Source of the DNA: an uncultured Clostridia bacterium
Lineage (GTDB): Bacteria > Bacillota > Clostridia > Oscillospirales > Oscillospiraceae
Length of the DNA: 34,190 bases
NCBI GenBank assembly: GCA_946629065.1
Contig: CAMOXK010000016.1
Location: 1 to 34,190 of the forward strand
Direction of reading: 5' to 3'
How positions within the stretch are numbered: position 1 is the first letter of the stretch; every line of letters starts with the position of its first letter. The notes beneath the pieces were generated by a model. It saw only the letters and a list, made by a program, of their open reading frames with translations. It did no database searches and was not told where the DNA came from. The translations under genes were made by a program, and so were the position numbers. Below, piece after piece: positions 30,840 to 34,190 of the stretch.

Positions 30840-31121
30840 TTGCATACCGATATAGAGGAACGGGCCTGCGATCTGGCAGCCTATATTCTGGAAAACAGGG
30901 CGACCGTCCGGGCCGCCGCCGCAAAGTTCCGCATTTCCAAAAGTACCGTCCACAAGGACCTGACCGAGCGGCTGCGCCGGGTGGACCCGGGGCTCTATGC
31001 CCAGGTCCGGCAGCTTCTGGACTGGAACAAGGCCCAGCGCCACATTCGCGGCGGTCTCGCCACCCGGCGAAAATACAAGGGAGAGCTGTCCGCGAAGCTG
31101 ACTGAAGGGGAGCGCCGGTGA
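30840..31121 (+). CDS. spoIIID: Sporulation transcription regulator SpoIIID
   Basis: A 93-residue DNA-binding protein acting in the mother cell during sporulation. It is read from TTG 30840, with GGGAG 8 nt upstream and His as the second residue, as in the Bacillus protein. The helix-turn-helix RAAAAKFRISKSTVHKDLTE and the end RHIRGGLATRRKYKG are diagnostic. The last residues (ELSAKLTEGERR) are not SpoIIID-like: they are translated from a copy of the GCGAAGC hairpin repeat, which also supplies the stop. A longer upstream frame exists but lacks family similarity. Confidence 0.92.
   Translation: MHTDIEERACDLAAYILENRATVRAAAAKFRISKSTVHKDLTERLRRVDPGLYAQVRQLLDWNKAQRHIRGGLATRRKYKGELSAKLTEGERR
31083..31110. 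repeat. GCGAAGC hairpin repeat inside the 3' end of spoIIID
   Basis: GAGCTGTC, CGCGAAGC and TGACTGAAGGGG follow the plan of 13700-13732, with one mismatch in the stem. It lies in frame with spoIIID and encodes its last dozen codons. Downstream, TTTGCAGGGGCCG near 31158 matches repeat DNA near 13620. Confidence 0.7.
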
Positions 31122-31276
31122 CTGGAGGATATGTAGATCCCTATCTCCTCCCCTCCGCTTTGCAGGGGCCGACGCCCTCGGCGGCCCGGCGCGCCGGCAG
31201 GAATCCAAATAAGGCGTTGGGCGGATCCGAACTGTGGCCGGTGCAGATCCGCCCTTTATACAAAGCCCGGAGATTT

Positions 31277-31441
31277 ATACTACTTTCAAATCAGAAGCTT
31301 TAAAAAGGATTGCGAGACTTCAATTGCGCCAGACGAGGCGAAGGCCGCAGAGCATAATGGAGATATATGTTCAAGGGCTTCAACGAAGTATGGCACAATT
31401 CTGGCCACAAGACTTTATAGATTTCTATTTGAAAGTAGTAT
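31277..31441. other. AT-rich inverted-repeat segment upstream of GH43
   Basis: A perfect 15-bp inverted repeat, ATACTACTTTCAAAT (31277-31291) with its complement (31427-31441). CGGAGATTT on the left is also matched by AAATCTCCG at about 31451-31459 on the right. The segment is much richer in A+T than its surroundings. It may be a MITE-like insertion or a regulatory region for the glycosidase. The rest of 31122-31512 has no other gene. Confidence 0.5.
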
Positions 31442-31512
31442 TATGCTGGACAAATCTCCGAAAACGGGATAACATGATGTATCCTTTATCACATGAATCG
31501 AGGGCTTTCGTT

Positions 31513-33141
31513 ATGATCCGAAATCCGATCCTGCCCGGTTTTCACTCCGACCCCTGCCTCTGCCGCCGGGGTGACGACTATTATCTGGCCTGCTCCACCT
31601 TCGAGTGGTTCCCCGGGATCCCGGTCTACCATTCCCGGGACCTGAAGCACTGGGAGCTGCAGACCCATCTGCTGCGGGACGCGGAGGCGCTTTCGCTGCG
31701 CGGCCTGCCCTCGGCCAAGGGCGTGTGGGCGCCCTGCCTGAGCTGGTGCGAGGAGGACGGGCTCTTTTATCTGGTCTATGGCGTCATGCGCTCCATGAAC
31801 GCCCGCTTTTTTGACATTGACAACTATCTGATCACCGCCCCGGAGATCGACGGGCCCTGGTCCGAGCCGGTGTATCTCCACTCGGCGGGCTTTGACGCTT
31901 CCCTCTTTCATGCCGACGACGGGCGTAAGTGGCTGGTGTCCCTGGAGTGGGAGACTCGGGACGACCGCCGCAAGCCCGGCGGGATCTGCCTCGTGGAATA
32001 TGACCCCAAAGCAAAAGCCATCGTGGGCTATCCCAGGCGGATCTCCATGGGTGCCACCCTGCGCGGCTGCCTGGAAGGGCCGCATCTGTATAAGAAGAAC
32101 GGCTATTACTATCTGCTCTGCGCCGAGGGCGGCACGGGCTATTACCACTGCGCCACCCTCAGCCGCGCCAAAGAGATCTTTGGTCCCTATGAGTCCTGCC
32201 CCCACAACCCGATCATCAGCTCCGTGGCCGAAAACCGGGACGAGAGCGCCGATACCGACCATCTCAAGCCCCGCTATTATAACCCGGACGCCCCGCTGCA
32301 GAAGGCGGGCCACGGGAGCCTGGCGGAGACGCCCACGGGTGAGGTGTTCATGGCCTATCACTGCTCCCGGCCCTTTGTGCCGGAGCTCTGCTGCACCCTG
32401 GGCCGGGAGGCGGCCATCCAGAAACTGGAGTGGACGGATGAGGGCTGGCTGCAGCTTCCCGGCGGCGGCTGTCTTGCGCGGCTGGAGAGCGAGGAAGCTG
32501 CGCTGCCGCCCTTTGCGGCCGGAATCTTGCCCGGCTTTGACGGCTTTGACGCTTCGGAGCTGCGCCGGGACTATTACGCCCCGCGCATCGACCCCAGGAC
32601 CTTCTCCGATCTGCAAGCTCGTCCCGGCTGGCTGCGCCTGCGGGGGCAGGAGTCCCTGAGCTCCACCAACAGGGTCAGTCTCCTTGCAAGAAAGCTGACC
32701 AGCCTGCATGCCGTGATCACGACCAAAATGGACTTCTCGCCTGCGCTCTATCAGCACAGCGCGGGGCTGGCGCTCTACTACGACAACATGAACTATGTCT
32801 GGCTGCGCAAGACCTGGAGCGAGGAACAGGGCTGTCCGGTGCTGAGCGTACAGGAGGTGGACCGGGGCGTGAAGAACGACCATCGGGAGCTTGAGCTCCC
32901 GGCAAGCGCTGGCCCGGTCTGGCTGCGGGTAACGATCGAGGGAAAGCGCTTTGCCTTCTCCTGGTCCTCTGACGGAGACGTCTGGAATCCCATCGGCCCG
33001 GACTTTGCCACCTGGCACCTGTCCGACGAGCACAGCGGTTACGGGGAGTTTACCGGAACCATGTTCGGTCTCGGCTGCGTGGACGCCATGCTGCGCCGAC
33101 AGACGGCGGATTTTGATTTTCTGGATTTTGAGGCGCTGTAA
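31513..33141 (+). CDS. GH43 family glycosidase (beta-xylosidase/arabinofuranosidase type)
   Basis: A 542-residue enzyme of normal length for two-domain GH43 beta-xylosidases. The five-bladed propeller is at about 1-310. The base is Asp13 in GFHSDPCL; GVWAPCLSW and FDASLFHADDGRKWLV carry the modulating aspartate; LEGPHLYKKNGYYYLL carries the acid Glu. A beta-sandwich C-terminal domain (about 330-542, with HSAGLALYYDNMNYVWLRK) completes it, as in XynB. No signal peptide is seen, so it acts on imported short xylo- or arabino-oligosaccharides. The start was set at ATG 31513 with GAGGG upstream; the longer frame runs through repeat DNA. Confidence 0.92.
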   Translation: MIRNPILPGFHSDPCLCRRGDDYYLACSTFEWFPGIPVYHSRDLKHWELQTHLLRDAEALSLRGLPSAKGVWAPCLSWCEEDGLFYLVYGVMRSMNARFFDIDNYLITAPEIDGPWSEPVYLHSAGFDASLFHADDGRKWLVSLEWETRDDRRKPGGICLVEYDPKAKAIVGYPRRISMGATLRGCLEGPHLYKKNGYYYLLCAEGGTGYYHCATLSRAKEIFGPYESCPHNPIISSVAENRDESADTDHLKPRYYNPDAPLQKAGHGSLAETPTGEVFMAYHCSRPFVPELCCTLGREAAIQKLEWTDEGWLQLPGGGCLARLESEEAALPPFAAGILPGFDGFDASELRRDYYAPRIDPRTFSDLQARPGWLRLRGQESLSSTNRVSLLARKLTSLHAVITTKMDFSPALYQHSAGLALYYDNMNYVWLRKTWSEEQGCPVLSVQEVDRGVKNDHRELELPASAGPVWLRVTIEGKRFAFSWSSDGDVWNPIGPDFATWHLSDEHSGYGEFTGTMFGLGCVDAMLRRQTADFDFLDFEAL

Positions 33142-33192
33142 TCCCGGCGTTGCGCCGCGCCCAGCCTCCCCTGCGGCACGAATCCATATAGA

Positions 33193-33240
33193 AAAAAGGT
33201 TTGGCAAAATCGCGTACGATTTTGCCAAACCTTTTTCTAC
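33193..33240 (+). terminator. Terminator after the GH43 gene
   Basis: A perfect 20-bp stem (33193-33212 with 33217-33236) with a CGTA loop. The stem itself ends in T5 and begins with A5, so it can work on both strands and may also serve the converging glycosyltransferase gene. Confidence 0.85.
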
Positions 33241-33265
33241 AGAGGAACGCAGCTCCGTCACCGCC

Positions 33266-33420
33266 GTAGGGGCGGCGGCTTGTCCCCGCCCGGCGGCAGC
33301 GACCTTTTTCAGGCAAAAGCTTCGGCGAATTCGTAACACGCTGTGAATTCACCGAATCTTTCCGTTTGGGCATGGCCTTGGCGTGCGTGCTGCCGGGAGA
33401 GGCGAGCCCCTCCCCTGCGG
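33266..33420. repeat. Nested palindromic element, GTAGGGG/CGAATTCG family, copy 3
   Basis: The left end is GTAGGGGCGGCGG and the right end GAGCCCCTCCCCTGC. The central stem TTCGGCGAATTC with GAATTCACCGAA (33321-33354) has one mismatch. It is more decayed than copies 1 and 2 and slightly longer. It lies between converging genes. Confidence 0.75.
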
Positions 33421-33435
33421 CGCAAAACCGCAGCA

Positions 33436-34190
33436 TTACAGGAAGCGGTCGTAGCGCTGGCGGAGACTCTCCTCCCCCTGGTCCAGGATCTTGTGGATCA
33501 GGCCGGAGACCTCAGCCAGGGACAGGCTCTTGCCCCGAATCTCCACGGTCCTGCGCAGGTCCAGACGGTCCAGACGGCTCATCTTGTCCATCAGGTCGCC
33601 CAGATTGCGGAAGGCCTCGTCGGAGACGGTCTTTTCCCGGGAATAGCCGCCGCTGCGGTACTTTTCGATGACCTTGCCGTAGCCTTCCCAGGCATTGGCC
33701 ACGGAATCCTCCCAGGAGAGATACAGGTCCCGCTGGGCCTGCTGTCCCACCCGGCGCATCTGCTCCGGCTTTTCCAGCAGCGCACGCAGCATCTGGGCCA
33801 TGGAGGCGGCGTTTTCCTCGATGAGAAAGCCGGTCTCCCCGTCGGCGGCGTCCTCCGCGGCGCAGCTGCCACGGACCAGAACGCTGGGCAGCGCGCAGGC
33901 CGCGGCCTCCCGCACCACGAGGCCGTTGGTGTCAAAGGTGGAGGGGAAGAGGAAGAGGTCCGCCTTGCAATACCAGGCGCGGATCCGCTCCCGGTCCCGG
34001 ATGGGCTCCACAAAGATCACCTTTTCCCCCAGGGCCAGCTCCTCGGCATAGGCCTGGATCTCCTCCTTGTCCCCGCCGCCGCCGACGAAGACCATGCGGA
34101 AGTTCCTTCCCTCGCTATCCAGCATTTTCAAAGCGTCCAGGATGATGCGGATGCCCTTGTACCACATCATGCGGCCCACGAAGAGCAGCA
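33436..34190 (-). CDS. GT4 family glycosyltransferase (C-terminal part)
   Basis: The frame runs off the right edge (residues before LLFVGRMMWYKG are missing). The visible about 251 residues include the C-terminal Rossmann half of a GT4 enzyme: VGRMMWYKGIRIILDAL, MVFVGGGGDKEEIQAYAEEL, then DLFLFPSTFDTNGLVVREAAA with the nucleotide-sugar-binding E-x7-E type region and SVLVRGSCAAEDAADGETGFL. A roughly 60-residue charged helical tail follows the domain (about 190-251). It likely transfers a sugar from an NDP donor to a lipid or wall glycan; donor and acceptor are unknown. Confidence 0.9.
   Translation of the reverse strand, partial: LLFVGRMMWYKGIRIILDALKMLDSEGRNFRMVFVGGGGDKEEIQAYAEELALGEKVIFVEPIRDRERIRAWYCKADLFLFPSTFDTNGLVVREAAACALPSVLVRGSCAAEDAADGETGFLIEENAASMAQMLRALLEKPEQMRRVGQQAQRDLYLSWEDSVANAWEGYGKVIEKYRSGGYSREKTVSDEAFRNLGDLMDKMSRLDRLDLRRTVEIRGKSLSLAEVSGLIHKILDQGEESLRQRYDRFL

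Noticed and set aside
31234-31512. N-terminal extension of the GH43 enzyme
   Set aside because: The frame is open upstream, but its translation comes from the AT-rich inverted-repeat region, lacks a signal peptide or family similarity, and the ATG at 31513 has a ribosome site and the normal GH43 start.

Overview
The window is GC-rich (about 60-65% in genes), with AGGAGG-type ribosome binding sites, TTG starts, a SpoIIID homologue and many lipoproteins. This points to a spore-forming anaerobic Clostridia genome, most likely an Oscillospiraceae gut lineage (Oscillibacter/Lawsonibacter-like). That placement is inferred from protein style and repeat types, not from a marker gene.

Layout. 1-3514: end of an unknown gene, then a minus-strand operon (YunG-like protein, lipoprotein zinc peptidase, macro-domain protein, purine-nucleoside phosphorylase). 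3944-4801: a DUF11 repeat protein. 5184-9653: minus-strand XRE regulator with membrane segments, MATE exporter, cytidylate-kinase-like protein, a double GNAT acetyltransferase and a DUF3795 protein. 10055-13580: minus-strand small accessory genes (DIP1984, DUF3592-like, TfoX, GyrI-like, flavodoxin-like reductase, TraX, glycine-zipper peptide). 13964-16320: an AT-richer ArsR / ArsP-type permease / thioredoxin-like cassette, bounded by a 20-bp direct repeat and lying beside a tRNA-Pro(TGG) whose 3' end is duplicated. 16577-21172: plus-strand TrmB-GNAT fusion, exonuclease III, DusB, ECF sigma factor and its zinc-finger anti-sigma. 21250-21699: a dense non-coding zone of inverted repeats. 21700-23971: minus-strand FRG-domain protein and polysaccharide deacetylase. 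24546-30665: a full oppBCDFA peptide ABC transporter with a clear promoter and terminator. 30840-33141: spoIIID and a GH43 glycosidase. 33436-34190: a GT4 glycosyltransferase running off the right edge.

The most unusual content is non-coding. At least five families of short palindromic elements are scattered between genes. Their flanks are conserved while their stems vary with compensating changes. They often abut or enter the 3' ends of genes and supply stop codons or new C-terminal residues (phosphorylase, exonuclease III, FRG protein, SpoIIID). They include nested GTAGGGG elements around a CGAATTCG palindrome, a 215-bp MITE-like unit, an array of seven mini-hairpins, and heptamer tandem repeats. 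Two minus-strand promoters have their -35 hexamer in the loop of near-identical GC-rich hairpins.

Functional links are mostly local. The opp operon imports oligopeptides. The ars-type cassette probably senses and exports arsenicals or a related toxic compound. The sigma/anti-sigma pair is an envelope-stress type switch. Most other genes are housekeeping or of unknown role.
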